Positions 32,401 through 41,570 of a DNA stretch of 64,000 nt are shown one piece after another (the stretch's first letter is position 1; every line of letters starts with the position of its first letter). The notes under the pieces are model-generated. The model had not been told where the DNA came from. It made no database searches and saw only the letters and a program-made list of their open reading frames with translations. The stretch lies in NCBI RefSeq assembly GCF_027172205.1, contig NC_070607.1, positions 23,908,069 to 23,972,068 on the forward strand, written 5' to 3'. The DNA is from Podarcis raffonei. Taxonomy: Eukaryota; Chordata; Lepidosauria; Squamata; Lacertidae. The position numbers and the translations under genes are program-made.

Positions 32401-35400
32401 TTAGGAATCCCCCCTACAATTTCCGTACTATCTTGTTAGGATGTTGAAGTTATTCAGCATACTACTTTTTCAAATTTCATTGTCTTAATAGCCAAATGCA
32501 GTAGGTATTCTAGAATATTACTCTAGAATTCCTAATGCATGTAGGAATTCTAGAATACAAATACACTTTGTCTCTTTGAATGGGTGAAGGTAATAATTAT
32601 GATTAGAAGTTTTACTGTAACTTTTAGTAGGTTAAATCACTTCTTAATACTTTACAGCTGGCAGACACACCAAAATCTGAAAGATATGAGCATGTTCTGG
32701 AGGCATTAAATGATTACAAGACTATGTAAGTTGATAGGGTTTTTATACACTTTTCTCTTCTTGATTTTGTCCTGAGCTTTCTTTGAATGATTCCCTAAAA
32801 ACATGTCCATGGTAGCAGCAGGAAGAGGCACTGCAAAATTGTTTAAAGTCAAACTTGTAGTTATTGAGATACAAGTTAGGTGTTTAGCTGTCCTTTCACT
32901 GCATTTGAAGGGAATTAAAGAAGGGACATAATATTGGTACTAATAAGTTAAATTGGGGTTTATGTGTATATCCAAAGAAACACTTGTAGCTTCATGTTCT
33001 GTGTTTAATGTTTGACAATGTAGGTTTATGTCTGGAAAGGAAATAAAGAAGAAAAAGCATTTGTTTGGTTTGAGAATTCGTGTTCCCCCTTGCCCACCAA
33101 ATGCTGCTTTTAAGGCTGAGAAAGAGCCTGAGGGAACTTCACACGAGTTCAAAATTAAAGGCAGAAAGTCATCTAAACCTGTGCCTGATCAGAGGTAAAT
33201 CATGATTTGTACTCTGTTGGAGTAAATAAATTATTTGGCAAATTACTGGTAAATGCATTTCCTGATACTTTAAGTATCCAGATATGCAAATATTTATTAA
33301 TTCCAGATTAATTACCACTGATTTCAGTGGCAGTTTGCAGGAATTATGTGTGGTGCCGGGGGGGTGTGTGTTTCTTTAGGATATCTTCAAATAGCACTGG
33401 TTAATATGTTACGCTTTCTCTTTGAAACTGAAGTTTTGCTTAATAGAATTAGTTTAGGCCTAGAATATTACTGTTGTGCATAAGCTAATACTGTAAAATG
33501 TTGCTTTCTAGTAATAATCCTTATATAATAAGCAAATTAAATCAATTGGTTGGGTTCATATCTGTTCAGAGAACAAAATGTCCCTCCTGAAGATGTCCTC
33601 CATGGAATCTGCAGTATTAGACAACAGTTGCCCAGTCTTAAATTTCTGTTTCTTGAGCAAAGTGACATGAGGCATAGCATGTTTAGTGATGGCAACCTGC
33701 CTATGAAACTCCTTCCCAAGTGAGATTCAGTCTTCCTCCACTCTAGAAGGTTAAAGACAATTTTATTTGTCCAGGCTTATTAATCATTGGGTAAATTATG
33801 GTGCCACTGCTGCTATTTTTCTGTTTTACTATGACTTTGTGGTTTTAATGATGACTTATTGATGTGTAATTTTATTCTTTCTCAGCCACTCTGAACTTCA
33901 GATTGGAAGAAGGGCAGGATATAAAAGTACCATATAAATAAAGCTTAAAGTCTGACCCAGATTGGGTACTACATCATATATTTCTAGAATGTTTCCCCAT
34001 GTGAGTTATGGCCTTTATCGCATTGTGCTAGCCTAAAAGTATATCAGTATGATGAGGATGAAGGGCTCCAACAACATCCTCCTGGTCCCAACGCTAAAAT
34101 TCTTTCCCCATAGTTCACAACTAACAAGAACAGCAATCTCTGCATTTCTGCTGCTTACAAAGGGCAAGACCATGAAGAAAGGCTCGTCTTCCTTTGCTTG
34201 GATAAGTGGTAGCCCTGCTAATGGGGATGCTTCTCTTTGGCAATAGCCATATTCATACATAAAGAAAGAACATAGTTTAAGACTACATGAACAAGTCTCT
34301 GTGCAGCCAAGCAAAGCCTCAGACTAATACACTCCCAGTTCTCCTATGTATAGGAGAACTGGCAGAATTTAGCTTATCTCTCAAAGAATCTTGGCGTAGT
34401 CTTACAAATCAGGGATCCTGGTTTAACTGTTTTTTGTTGTAGATAGAAAAGCCAGCTCCATAACTCATCATTAGCAGTTGGCTTATTTAGCAGCTAACCA
34501 TGTTTGTGGTAAAACGGAATCCCTAGTTTGTATGTAATGCTAAGCCAAGATGATTTTGAAAGGAAAACTAAACTCAGCAGAAGTCCTCATCCTGGCTGTA
34601 CAAGAGGAAGAGCAGGGAGAGCCTGACTGTGCTTGAACCTATCCACAAGGCATTAGCCATAGTTCAGTTTTGCATGTTAATGGGGCCAGTATGTCTTTAA
34701 GTGCTCTATTCAAAGACATGCATGCATTCTTGCAGTGGTTATCTTCTGGGTCCTATTAGTGTGTAACAAAAAGTCACAGCGTGAGTTTCTTATAGAGAAA
34801 GAACTATATAGGTTCAGTGAATATATATTCAGGGTAGTAATCATGTTTAATAAATGATAATGGTAAAAAAATGAAATCATAAATAATATTCAAACATACA
34901 TTCTTTTGGGGTATCTTTTAAAAACAACTGTGGGCTTCCTTCTAGGGAAGTTACTAATGGTGTAGAACGAAAGGGGAAGAAAAAATCTGTAGGCCGTCCA
35001 CCGGGCCCATATACCAGAAAAATGATCCAGAAGATGTCTGAGCCATCTATTTTAGTAAGTGGCATTTTCATTTACTCGCTGATTACTTTATTGACTTAAA
35101 AATGGCCAGTATGTTAAACTGTATGTTAAATATAAAAATAAAAATAAAAAGCTATATCTCCTTGAAAAGGCAAGTATTTGCACAGCCTGAAAAGTTCTGT
35201 TCTTTTTTTTCCCCCTTCCCCTTGGGAAAAGGAACCTGTTGTAGTGCAAGAATCTCCTCCTTTGGATTTACCTAGCACTACTGGGTGAGTAGGGGAAATG
35301 TACTCTTAAATTTGTATTGTTCTTGCTTGGCTAATGTCTGATCAGATCAGATTTTAATGTTTGATTACTTTTATCACATGGCAACATGAAATGGCTCAGA

Positions 35401-36991
35401 TCTGATGGAACTGCACATTCATCCAATACCTCAGATGTGGAATCCACAGGTGCTGCCAGTACAAAAGAAACTACCTCAAACAGTATTTCCAAGCATTACA
35501 GGTATACTGCCATTTGCTTTATGCCATGTATGTGTGTGTGAAATGATGGATTGCAGCTGTTACTGGAAAGGTGACCCAACTGTATGAAACACGTTGGCTC
35601 GGATTCTAAGATAACTTCTCTCTGGAATGTTGGCAAGTCCCAAACATGGGGGGCTGCTGGAGGAAGAGGAGATAATTGCACAAATAGGGTCCTGAGAAAT
35701 TAGAAAGGTCACAGAAATGTTTTCCATCTCTTCCTTTCAGCAGTCTCCTCTTCCACAACCACCTTTTGTCATTTTGTTAAAATTCTTTTACCGCCCTTCA
35801 TTCTTTTCAGGGTTTCAAGGTAGTATACAGTCGTAATACAAATACAGTAATAGAACAACCAATGCAGCCAATCAAATTGACTTGAAACAGAGTAGCAAAC
35901 TACCTGATACTAGAAGAATTGCAACAGTTGCCACCAGGTAGAGTGTTCTAGGGACTGTCTCAAAGTTTGGGGGTGTCAGCACTGTAAGTCTCGTGTTGTT
36001 TTTTGAGTACCGTATCTCTGATAAGGAAGGCACATGGAGGGGAAAAAATCTTAAAACACATACAGATTGCTTTGTATTTGGGTCTCAAGTTGTGCAGAAT
36101 ATAGATATATACCCACACCTATACAGAAAACAAGAGAAAGTAGACAAATACAAACCAGAAGAAGGTAAGGGGTATACAAAGGGTAGACTCCCATTGTTCA
36201 GGGTTTTATTGGTAATTGCCAGCATCTTGAATTGGGCCTGGAAGCAAACAACAATCAGTGATATGTGTAAATCGATGCTTTATTTTGCACAAACTGAAGC
36301 TTTGATCACTTTAAAGGATAGCCCCTTGGAGGATAGTAATACAACAGATGTATTGCTATAATCCGACTTGAAAATTACTAGGCCATGGATACAAATTATA
36401 TTATGAGGGTGGACCTCAACTATTGCTATCCTCCAAGGATTTCCACTGGTGCAACAGGACATTTCCCCACAATTCCACCCTGTCATAGGTTTGGGGGAAC
36501 CCCTGGAACAGATTTTGGGGGCGCACAGGTGAAGAACATTATGTAAGGAGAAATAGTTGCTTTGAAGGAAAGTTCACTTAAACGCTATGTTGAATACAAC
36601 CCTCAACTTTAAATTATTGTTTCTTATCTTCCCTAGTTTGTCTGAATCCAGGAAAAGGACACGAACAGGAAGAACTTGGCCAGCTGCAATCCCACACTTA
36701 AGGAGAAGAGGGCGCCTTCCACGTAAAGCACTCCAGATTCAGAATTCCGAAATTGTGAAAGATGACGAAGGCAAAGATGATTACCAGTATGATGAACTTA
36801 ATACAGAAATACTTAATAACTTGGCAGATCAGGAGTTACAACTTAATCATCTTAAAAACTCCATTACCAGTTACTTTGGTGCAGCAGGTAGGATAGCTTG
36901 TGGTGAAAAATACCGTGTTTTGGCACGTCGAGTGACACTCGATGGAAAAGTGCAGTATCTTGTGGAGTGGGAAGGAGCAACTGCCTCCTGA
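16547..36991 (+). CDS. MTF2: MTF2 (PCL2), Polycomb-like PRC2 accessory protein; 15 coding exons
   Basis: Fifteen exons join in phase to 592 residues, against 593 in human. Order: Tudor domain (about 44-101), PHD1 (C105, C108, C122, C125, H130, C133, C151, C154), PHD2 (202-252), extended-homology/winged-helix region (about 260-365) with lysines 338-341, a variable linker, and the C-terminal domain ending EWEGATAS. In the known family the Tudor domain binds H3K36me3, the lysine loop contacts unmethylated CpG DNA and the C-terminus engages SUZ12, recruiting PRC2 to CpG islands in the nucleus. The start exon ends ATGAG|GTGGGT in a CpG island, and the next exon supplies the rest of MRDSTG, as in human. 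Intron 1 is 8.1 kb. Intron 3 uses a GC donor. The 424-441 segment is the least like human. All key zinc ligands are present and the gene looks functional. Confidence 0.97.
17335..17445. repeat. Inverted repeat ending in (CA)n/(GT)n
   Basis: 'cacacagtgagtcttctaaa' on the left is mirrored by 'tttaaaggactcaccgtgtg' on the right, separated by about 45 bp, then a (GT)n tract. It is either a small foldback element or an inverted duplication. It lies in MTF2 intron 1. Confidence 0.7.
17514..17650 (+). mobile_element. tRNA-Lys-derived SINE
   Basis: 'gtagagcatgagacttttaa' followed by 'ctcagggtca' matches tRNA-Lys(UUU) D-arm to anticodon, and the B box is 'ggctcgatcct'. The tail 'ggggtaggactagataattc' resembles a CR1 3' end. 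The acceptor stem does not pair, so this is a SINE and not a tRNA gene. Confidence 0.75.
18100..18215 (-). mobile_element. CORE-SINE/L2-type fragment
   Basis: 'ccctttctctgaggagctca', 'aggcagcatacatgg' and 'gaagatggttaggctgag' form a known tail segment of amniote L2/MIR-type repeats. Borders are approximate. Confidence 0.5.
18285..18510 (-). mobile_element. Tigger-like MITE, family A
   Basis: Ends CAGTGGTACCTCGGGTTAAG and CCAAGGTACCACTG with TA on both sides; 226 bp in MTF2 intron 1. Confidence 0.88.
18598..18700. repeat. Short foldback
   Basis: 'gtcttgcttaccag' at about 18610 is mirrored by 'ctggtaagcaagac' at about 18669, with matching outer bases (cttttaag versus cttaaaa). The loop is about 45 bp. 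It is probably a MITE; the family is unknown. Confidence 0.55.
18955..19089. mobile_element. Foldback hAT-type MITE
   Basis: 'atctcaaccttggggcccca' and 'ctaaggttgagaaaggctgg' are inverted ends around 'gacaactcccatcatccct' and 'gatgatgggagttgtagtcc'. The palindrome is well preserved. Confidence 0.75.
19178..19433. mobile_element. hAT element fragment (CAGGG..CCCCTG ends)
   Basis: Ends CAGGGTCAGCAAGGTTTACC and GGTTTCCTACCCCTG are imperfect inverted repeats; flanks AGCTAGCT and GACTAGCT agree at 6 of 8. The 256-bp interior is CG-rich with no ORF. Confidence 0.65.
19486..19690 (-). mobile_element. CORE-SINE/MIR-like element, copy 1
   Basis: The minus strand contains 'cagctgctgggtgaccttgg', the MIR/CORE-SINE core, with a 3' part 'tagtgagaaagcaggatatc'. 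It is opposite in orientation to the copy at 20596-20815. Confidence 0.7.
20315..20572. mobile_element. TA-flanked MITE with CCGTATTTTTCGC ends
   Basis: Left CCGTATTTTTCGCTCTATAA and right TTATAGAGCAAAAAATACGG are inverted repeats between TA dinucleotides. The centre is a separate hairpin: 'ccagaacagcaagaggg' is mirrored by 'ccctcttgctgttctgg'. It carries no ORF and is a Tc/mariner-type (pogo/Tigger-like) non-autonomous element. Confidence 0.85.
20596..20815 (+). mobile_element. CORE-SINE/MIR-like element, copy 2
   Basis: The sense strand reads 'accgggttcgcgtctccgct' (B-box-like), then 'gctgctgggtgaccttgggc' (core), then 'gtgataaagcgggatatcaa' (tail). Confidence 0.75.
20816..23040. other. 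MTF2 intron 1, unique sequence
   Basis: Apart from short AT-rich runs, no coding exon, RNA gene or recognisable repeat was seen. Small ORFs here show no family resemblance. Confidence 0.5.
23317..23523 (+). mobile_element. Tigger-like MITE, family C (CAGTCATACCTCAGGATAAA)
   Basis: Ends CAGTCATACCTCAGG and CCCGAGATACCACTG lie between TA dinucleotides. The interior 'gcttcaggataagtattttt' and 'gttcgcatcccgag' differs from families A and B. 207 bp, no ORF. Confidence 0.82.
23530..23640 (-). mobile_element. LINE 3' tail remnant
   Basis: 'ttattatttgtagcataccc' and 'atctggctgggttgccccag' form the reverse complement of the CR1/L2-clade LINE tail. Confidence 0.75.
24679..24877 (+). CDS. MTF2: MTF2 coding exon 2 (N-terminus, start of Tudor)
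   Basis: 199 nt, acceptor TTCTTTAG and donor AAG|GTAATT. Encodes residues R2-K68, including [10 protein letters not shown] and the Tudor strands [20 protein letters not shown]. Confidence 0.96.
24962..25043 (+). CDS. MTF2: MTF2 coding exon 3 (end of Tudor; GC donor)
   Basis: 82 nt, acceptor CCTTTTCAG. Encodes I69-T95 ([19 protein letters not shown]). The donor reads ACAG|GCAAGA, a GC donor with otherwise strong pairing to U1; the frame to exon 4 requires exactly this cut. Confidence 0.93.
25253..25390. mobile_element. Foldback hAT MITE (CAGGCATAGGCAAACTCC)
   Basis: A near-complete palindrome from CAGGCATAGGCAAAC to TTTGCCTATGCCTG has exact 8-bp duplications CCTTAAAG at 25245-25252 and 25391-25398. 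It lies in MTF2 intron 3. Confidence 0.9.
25640..25891. mobile_element. MITE fragment sharing the CCGTATTTTTC terminus
   Basis: The right end GGAAAAATACGG followed by TA equals the terminus of the element at 20315-20572. Internally 'cgtccaatacacgg' and 'atcggtgtattgg' form inverted copies. The left end is not recognisable. Confidence 0.55.
25959..26054 (+). CDS. MTF2: MTF2 coding exon 4 (PHD1, first half)
   Basis: 96 nt, acceptor CTTTTTAG, donor CAAG|GTAAAG. Encodes G96-Q127 with zinc ligands C105, C108, C122 and C125 ([20 protein letters not shown]). Confidence 0.96.
26759..26859 (+). CDS. MTF2: MTF2 coding exon 5 (PHD1, second half)
   Basis: 101 nt, acceptor GAATTCAG, donor AAAG|GTAGGT. 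Encodes G128-K161 with H130, C133, C151 and C154 ([17 protein letters not shown]). Confidence 0.96.
26951..27099 (+). CDS. MTF2: MTF2 coding exon 6 (inter-PHD linker, start of PHD2)
   Basis: 149 nt, acceptor TTATTCCAG, donor GGAGA|GTAAGC. Encodes R162-G210, with [18 protein letters not shown] and the CYCYCGGPG start of PHD2. Confidence 0.96.
27929..28024 (+). CDS. MTF2: MTF2 coding exon 7 (PHD2 core)
   Basis: 96 nt, acceptor AATGAAG with a weak pyrimidine tract next to it (the upstream 'tcctttctgttaatgaag' is the likely tract), donor ACAG|GTAAGG. Encodes D211-D242 with [15 protein letters not shown]. Confidence 0.95.
28240..28740. repeat. Degenerate MITE-like repeat with an internal duplication
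   Basis: Two related copies of a segment with 'gttggttgactgcagccatt' and 'gctggttggctgcaggcatt' lie about 110 bp apart, each followed by 'gaaaccatagaggg'-like sequence. The end 'cacttaacaaacaattttca' resembles a Tigger-like terminus, but no clean ends were found. It lies in MTF2 intron 7. Confidence 0.4.
28923..28991 (+). CDS. MTF2: MTF2 coding exon 8 (end of PHD2)
   Basis: 69 nt, acceptor ATTTTTAG, donor AATG|GTAAGT. Encodes R243-Q265 with the last PHD2 cysteines ([19 protein letters not shown]). Confidence 0.96.
29042..29396 (+). mobile_element. Sauria/ACE-type SINE
   Basis: A full-length copy: head 'gtgacactgtggcttatacc', B-box region slightly decayed, tail 'ggtcaggggtccctttacct'. It is flanked by an exact 14-bp duplication AACCTAATAATTCA (29028-29041 and 29397-29410). 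It lies 50 bp downstream of MTF2 exon 8. Confidence 0.92.
30394..30517 (+). CDS. MTF2: MTF2 coding exon 9
   Basis: 124 nt, acceptor GAATTCTAG, donor TGAG|GTAAGT. Encodes W266-E307, the start of the extended-homology region ([30 protein letters not shown]). Confidence 0.96.
30722..31065. mobile_element. Possible DNA transposon fragment with AAACCA-rich ends
   Basis: 'taagccatagtttaaaacaa' and 'gtaagccacagttttaaaca' recur near each end, as in dispersed repeats rich in 'aaccatggttt'. Similar sequence recurs at about 34.4-34.7 and 54.37-54.45 kb. The ends and class are unresolved. Confidence 0.35.
31100..31322 (+). mobile_element. Old LINE 3' end
   Basis: 'ttagctatcctgagctctca' and 'tgaaaggaagggtggggtat' form a diverged LINE tail, with an AT-rich run before it. 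Confidence 0.55.
31323..32640. other. MTF2 intron 9, no recognised feature
   Basis: This AT-rich stretch shows no exon or clear repeat. The short ORFs at 31.4-31.8 kb are mutually overlapping on both strands and match no known family. Confidence 0.45.
32658..32725 (+). CDS. MTF2: MTF2 coding exon 10
   Basis: 68 nt, acceptor CTTTACAG, donor CTAT|GTAAGT. Encodes L308-T329 ([20 protein letters not shown]). Confidence 0.96.
33024..33194 (+). CDS. MTF2: MTF2 coding exon 11 (CpG-contact lysine loop)
   Basis: 171 nt, acceptor CAATGTAG, donor AGAG|GTAAAT. Encodes M330-Q386 with [20 protein letters not shown]338-K341 sit where the family's DNA-binding loop is known. Confidence 0.96.
33690..33945 (+). 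mobile_element. Old LINE 3' end
   Basis: 'ctccttcccaagtgagattc', 'ggcttattaatcattgggta' and the tail 'gaagggcaggatataaaagt' to 'ataaataaa' fit a strongly diverged L2/CR1 3' end. Confidence 0.55.
34946..35054 (+). CDS. MTF2: MTF2 coding exon 12
   Basis: 109 nt, acceptor CCTTCTAG, donor TTTA|GTAAGT. Encodes R387-L423 with the AT-hook-like [18 protein letters not shown]. Confidence 0.96.
35232..35284 (+). CDS. MTF2: MTF2 coding exon 13 (variable linker)
   Basis: 53 nt, acceptor GGGAAAAG, donor CTGG|GTGAGT. Encodes E424-T440 ([17 protein letters not shown]). Only LDLP is shared with the human sequence as I recall it. Confidence 0.93.
35400..35501 (+). CDS. MTF2: MTF2 coding exon 14
   Basis: 102 nt, acceptor TGGCTCAG, donor ACAG|GTATAC. 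Encodes G441-Y474, Ser/Thr-rich ([16 protein letters not shown]). Confidence 0.95.
35775..35960 (-). mobile_element. LINE 3' end fragment
   Basis: 'cttttaccgcccttcattct' and 'cagggtttcaaggtagtata' read as the reverse of a LINE tail, followed by 'gcaacagttgccaccaggta'. Diverged. Confidence 0.5.
36637..36991 (+). CDS. MTF2: MTF2 coding exon 15 (C-terminal domain, stop)
   Basis: 355 nt, acceptor CTTCCCTAG, ends at TGA 36989-36991. Encodes S475-S592: [20 protein letters not shown], then [20 protein letters not shown] and [20 protein letters not shown], the conserved C-terminal domain. Confidence 0.97.
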
Positions 36992-38905
36992 CTGTAGTAC
37001 TGAACATGATTGCTGCACTGTTTATTTATAGGCACTGTTTATATAAATCAGGAGTGCAGAAGGAAACTTCTTTTGACATTTCTAAAAATAGAAACCAAGT
37101 TAGCCTTAACATTTCTTTCTTAACAGTACAAAACATTGTGCTGAAAATTCTACCATTTTTTAAATGAGGCTGGATTTTTTTAAGATAAGGATTTAGATTG
37201 TTTAGGGCGGGAATCTGGGATTTCATTTGCTTTTAAATGTGCACGACTTCAGAAGAGACTTGTCTAGAGAACATTCCATGTGGGTAGAGAATATTTTCTG
37301 TAGCTAGAACAAATTTTTAGTAAGATTTCGTAATCTTTTCTTACCCAAATGTTTGCAAAAGTGTATTTCTACTTTGACAACCCTAGATTTTCATAAGGTG
37401 CAGTGTATATAATTCCTACTGAGGACTGTAAAATATTGAAATCTTTCAAGCAAAGTGTAAAAAAAATATATTGAGCTTGTAAATTGCTCTGTGACTAGAC
37501 TTTGTTGTCTTTTTAATATATTCTTTGCATGTGTGTATATATACACATACATGTGCATGTGTATATATGTGTGTGATTGTGACCTATGCAATATAAATTA
37601 TGGGATTGGGCAGCTTTTAACTATATATCCCATAATTCTTTTATCAGGAATAGTTGCAGTATTTACACAGCAGCATTTCTTCTCAGGCTTTAATGGGTGC
37701 TGTTGTTTGCCACATACTACAGAATATGTGTCAAATGAGTGCTGTGTGTTTTGGCAGTGAGTGCAGTCGTTAATGTCATATGCCTTCAGAAAATAATTCA
37801 GGCTGCAATCCTCCACATAGAGGCCCAGTGATGAAAAGATTTGGTATACCTTTCAGGTTCACATGCTCCCTCCCTGTCTCTCCTGTGCAGATTCCCCTTC
37901 CTTTCAGCATTAAGATATGTTTCAGCACTACATCTACATAGTGCTAGAGATCCATGTATAGTTGCCTCAAACCAGAGTTTGCAAACTAGTTACAGCGAAC
38001 AGTGGTTAGTGTTTATCTTGATGCAGATGTAATGTACGTCACTAGAAAGAGAAGGGATTAGCATGAGGACGTACTTTTGCTATATCTTAGCCAAGGTTAA
38101 GAAATATGGGAATAATTTCATCTATTGTGGACCAGGTTGCTTTGAGGCTGCAATCCTATACTCACTCACCTGGGAGAAAGCCCTAGTGAGCTCCATGGGA
38201 CATAATGCTGAGCAGACATGCTGAAGATTGTGGTGCAAATCTTCTTGATCTAAGCAGCCTGGCTGCACAGTATTGCAGCCTCAGTTATTGTTGGAGAAAG
38301 TTAGCTGTCTGACACAAATCTGAACTTGAAAATTTGAACATAAACTCTGGCTAGGAGAAAAAAGGATTTGTGACACATTGATTGTAAATTTTGTCTCCCA
38401 GTTAATTAAAAAGTCTGCAGGAATCACAATATTCCTTTTGTATGTAATGTTTTGTAGTCATGTTTGATAAACATAGTTGGAGCAAAGTGTTTAATTGCAC
38501 AGGGTCAACAAACAGTATGTTGCCACTTGAAGTAACAATACTGCTTTTATTACAATATTACCTCTTCTGTTCTTATAAATATGAATCAAGTTTTAAATGA
38601 GTAACTTTATTTTACTTGTAAAATAACAAGTGTTTTTGTCGGGGCTAGATGTATTTTCTTTATTGGTTTTGAGTTGTTCTTTGTTTTTTGTTTTGCCAAA
38701 GAGTGTAAACAACTACTTTTTCTGATGGTTTCTCATTTTACTGCCTAATAGTTTACTGTCAGACACGAGCTTGCCAACAAAACAAAAAATGTGACTTTAA
38801 ATAGTGAGAGGCTATATGGCTAAACCTAATTGTACTAAAATTGACTTAAAAACAAAATGCTGTTATGATTGTTAAGGGAAATAAATCTTTTGTCACCACC
38901 TTATA
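36992..38905 (+). other. MTF2: Probable MTF2 3' UTR
   Basis: The stretch is AT-rich, nearly repeat-free, and leads to AATAAA at 38880. MTF2 transcripts in other amniotes have long 3' UTRs. The end is a guess; further AATAAA or ATTAAA hexamers lie downstream. Confidence 0.5.
38880..38885 (+). terminator. Candidate MTF2 poly(A) signal
   Basis: AATAAA is followed about 45-70 bp later by GT-rich 'atgttgttctgtgcttgtgg'. Spacing is a little long, so it is one candidate among several. Confidence 0.35.
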
Positions 38906-41083
38906 TAGCCAAAGGAAGCATAGACAAAATATGTTGTTCTGTGCTTGTGGCTGGCCAGTAAACTTACAAGCTTTACAAAGGTGATAATTTAAGTATACTT
39001 TTCTTTGCCTTCACTAGAAACATGAATCTCTCTTCCCCTCACACAGTCTTGGCTATTAAGTTAAAGTTGCCTTGCCTATAGCTGCAATATTTTGATAAGA
39101 CCCAGGTTACTTTTTGAATGTTGGTCTCTTGGGACAATGCAAATTGTAGTTGTGATGTTAACAACCAGATTTTCATTCATTTCCTTTTTCACAATCTTTG
39201 TAATTCACATCAAACACCAGCAGTATTTGCAGTAGGGCTTCCGTACAAAGACAGCAGTTGGAATTTAGTTGGGGAGAGAAATTGACAAACGATCAACATA
39301 TTTTTAGCTGTTTTTGTTCTCATTTTGTCACAGTGGTTGACATGTTTGTATTGCTGAAACTGTTCTCACGTTTTTAAAATCAACATTAAATGTGTGTATT
39401 TTTAAGAAGTTGTCCCTATTTTTGTTATACAGGTGTGAACTGTAGTTATATCTTAAAGCCTGATTTAAGTGTGTTTCCTTCAGTAAATTCAATGGGACTT
39501 TATAAACATGTTCTGGATTTAAGCAATGTGGATTGTAGCCCAGTCCCAAGGTTTCCTACTCCAATCTTCAGTGCAGCTTTCTTCCAAGTGATTTAGGCAA
39601 CAGCACAATCCTAGGCATGTTCAGACAAGTGCAAATGCAAGAACACAGCAGCTTGGCAATGCAGTCTCCTTTAACTCAGTGGGATTGATTTTGGCATAAA
39701 TATGGGAATGAGGCTAATTATCTGAAAATTGCTCCTCCCTTTCTAGTGCCTGAAAGAGCACTCTTGCATGTTGACTACTATATAACCTCCTTCAGCTTTT
39801 ATAAACTGCAGGACATAAAATTTGGCAGTGTAGGTTACAAATGTGAGAAAACTATTTAGACCACTAAATAATAGCCCATTCTAAGCCACCGAGTCAGATA
39901 GGTGGATAATGATGATGATTGTTATTATTTAATCTTTAGATTGAGTAGTCCATAATTCAGTATTGGTTTTAGCACCTGTATGCCATAGTTGAGACCACAT
40001 TAATTTGATCCATTTCTGTTATTAGTTCAGAATCTCTAGTGAGACTCTTTTAAAACAAACTAGTGAATTATATTCTGCTGTACAAAATTTGAATGCTTGT
40101 TTGCGTTTTTATAGAGTTGTATTCTTAAAGATGTTATCTTTGCATAGATTTGCTTCATTAATTATGTATTCTCAGTAGCTTCCAGATAACTACTGTAATT
40201 TTCAATGGTCTGCATAAGTTGCAGTGCTAAAAATAGTGACCCCGCGTTTAGCAAGCAGACGGAACTAAATCACCCAGTATCAGCTTTTATGGAGGCAGCT
40301 GCTATACTTTGTTTTGAGGTCATAGCATTGGAGCAAGGGAATTGCCCGTCCTTCCGTGAAATAAATGTAACCAGTGTTTGCCCGCTCCACCAGCAGAGGC
40401 CATATGAACAAATTGAGGTGAGAGGGAAAATGGCACAGGAATTTTATATTGCCAGGGGTCACAAGAACAGCTTTGTTAATAATGCAGACATTAGTTAGTA
40501 CTAATCTTGCCTGGGTGTTACGGCTGTTCAACATTTCTCCTATTTCAGATGGAACTCCTCATATGAGATAGAGTCATTGCTCCCAGTTTGTTTTGCCTAC
40601 TAACAAATTAAACTATGCTGTTGATAGCTTACTACACCATGCAGTTGCTGGACTATAGTGCTTCAGAATTAAGAGAATATCCCATTTAGTGCAGATTTTT
40701 GAGGGTAGAAAATATTGTCATGAGTCCCAACCTGAAATTGGAGATGGCACAGCCCACAATCACTGTTTGAAAACTAAGCTTGTATAATACTTGATTTTGT
40801 AGCAACCTGTTTTGTATTATTTGCCCTAACTTCAAATACTAAATGGAAAAATTATTTCTCTATATAGCATTTCTGCTTGCTGCTTACCTTCTTGCTATAA
40901 ATCAGTTATCCCACTTGTAAAAAAAAGGGGGGGGGTTATTAATCAGATTCTATTGCCAAGTACTGCTATGCTTGCTTACTTGTCAGTAGTCTGGTTGCTT
41001 CATGAGTATATAATGATCGTGCATATTTGAATTTTCTAAATTTTGCAGTCTGAGTAACTGGGATGAATTGATAATATACACAA
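38906..41083. other. Intergenic or 3' UTR, repeat-poor
   Basis: No gene or clear transposon was recognised. Short segments such as 39440-39620 ('cagtaaattcaatgggactt') belong to a diffuse squamate repeat. Alternative MTF2 or TMED5 3' ends could lie here. Confidence 0.4.
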
Positions 41084-41356
41084 CAGGGATGTGGAATCTA
41101 TGGCCCGAGAGCCAATATTGTGTCCCCAATTTGGCCTGCCAGGCAATTTCAACTAAACCACCTGCTTACAACAGTAAATGGGGTGGCAGGACATGGTTTA
41201 ATCCTGCAGGAACAGGATTGTGCATCCCAGGCAGCAGGATTTAAAAGGAGATGAGCAATCTTGCTGTAGGCTTATTTGGTGGGGGAGATAAATTTGCCAT
41301 TGAGGCAGATTCTGATAAGGATCTGTGCCGTGGAGCCAAAAAGGTTTCCCACTTCT
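41084..41356. mobile_element. hAT element fragment (CAGGGATGTGGAA)
   Basis: Ends CAGGGATGTGGAATC and TTTCCCACTTCT are flanked by an exact 8-bp duplication ATACACAA (41076-41083 and 41357-41364). 273 bp, non-coding. Confidence 0.85.
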
Positions 41357-41564
41357 ATACACAATGCCCAATGTATACTAATGAATAGGGTGCTCGCTTT
41401 AGTGTCTGCGGCAGTGGCAGGGATATCAATGTCCTGTAGGCAAAATATGCATTTGAATGTTGCATGTCTTACCACTAAGTTGTTATGACCAGCCCTGGGA
41501 CTTTAGGTGAAATGGGTAAGAAATCAAATAATAAACACTGAATACACATTAAGTTTAGAATTCC

Positions 41565-41570
41565 TTTATT
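41565..41570 (-). terminator. Candidate TMED5 poly(A) signal
   Basis: On the minus strand AATAAA lies 2.6 kb past the TMED5 stop codon. No closer minus-strand AATAAA was noticed between 44.2 and 41.6 kb, but variant hexamers were not excluded. Confidence 0.3.
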
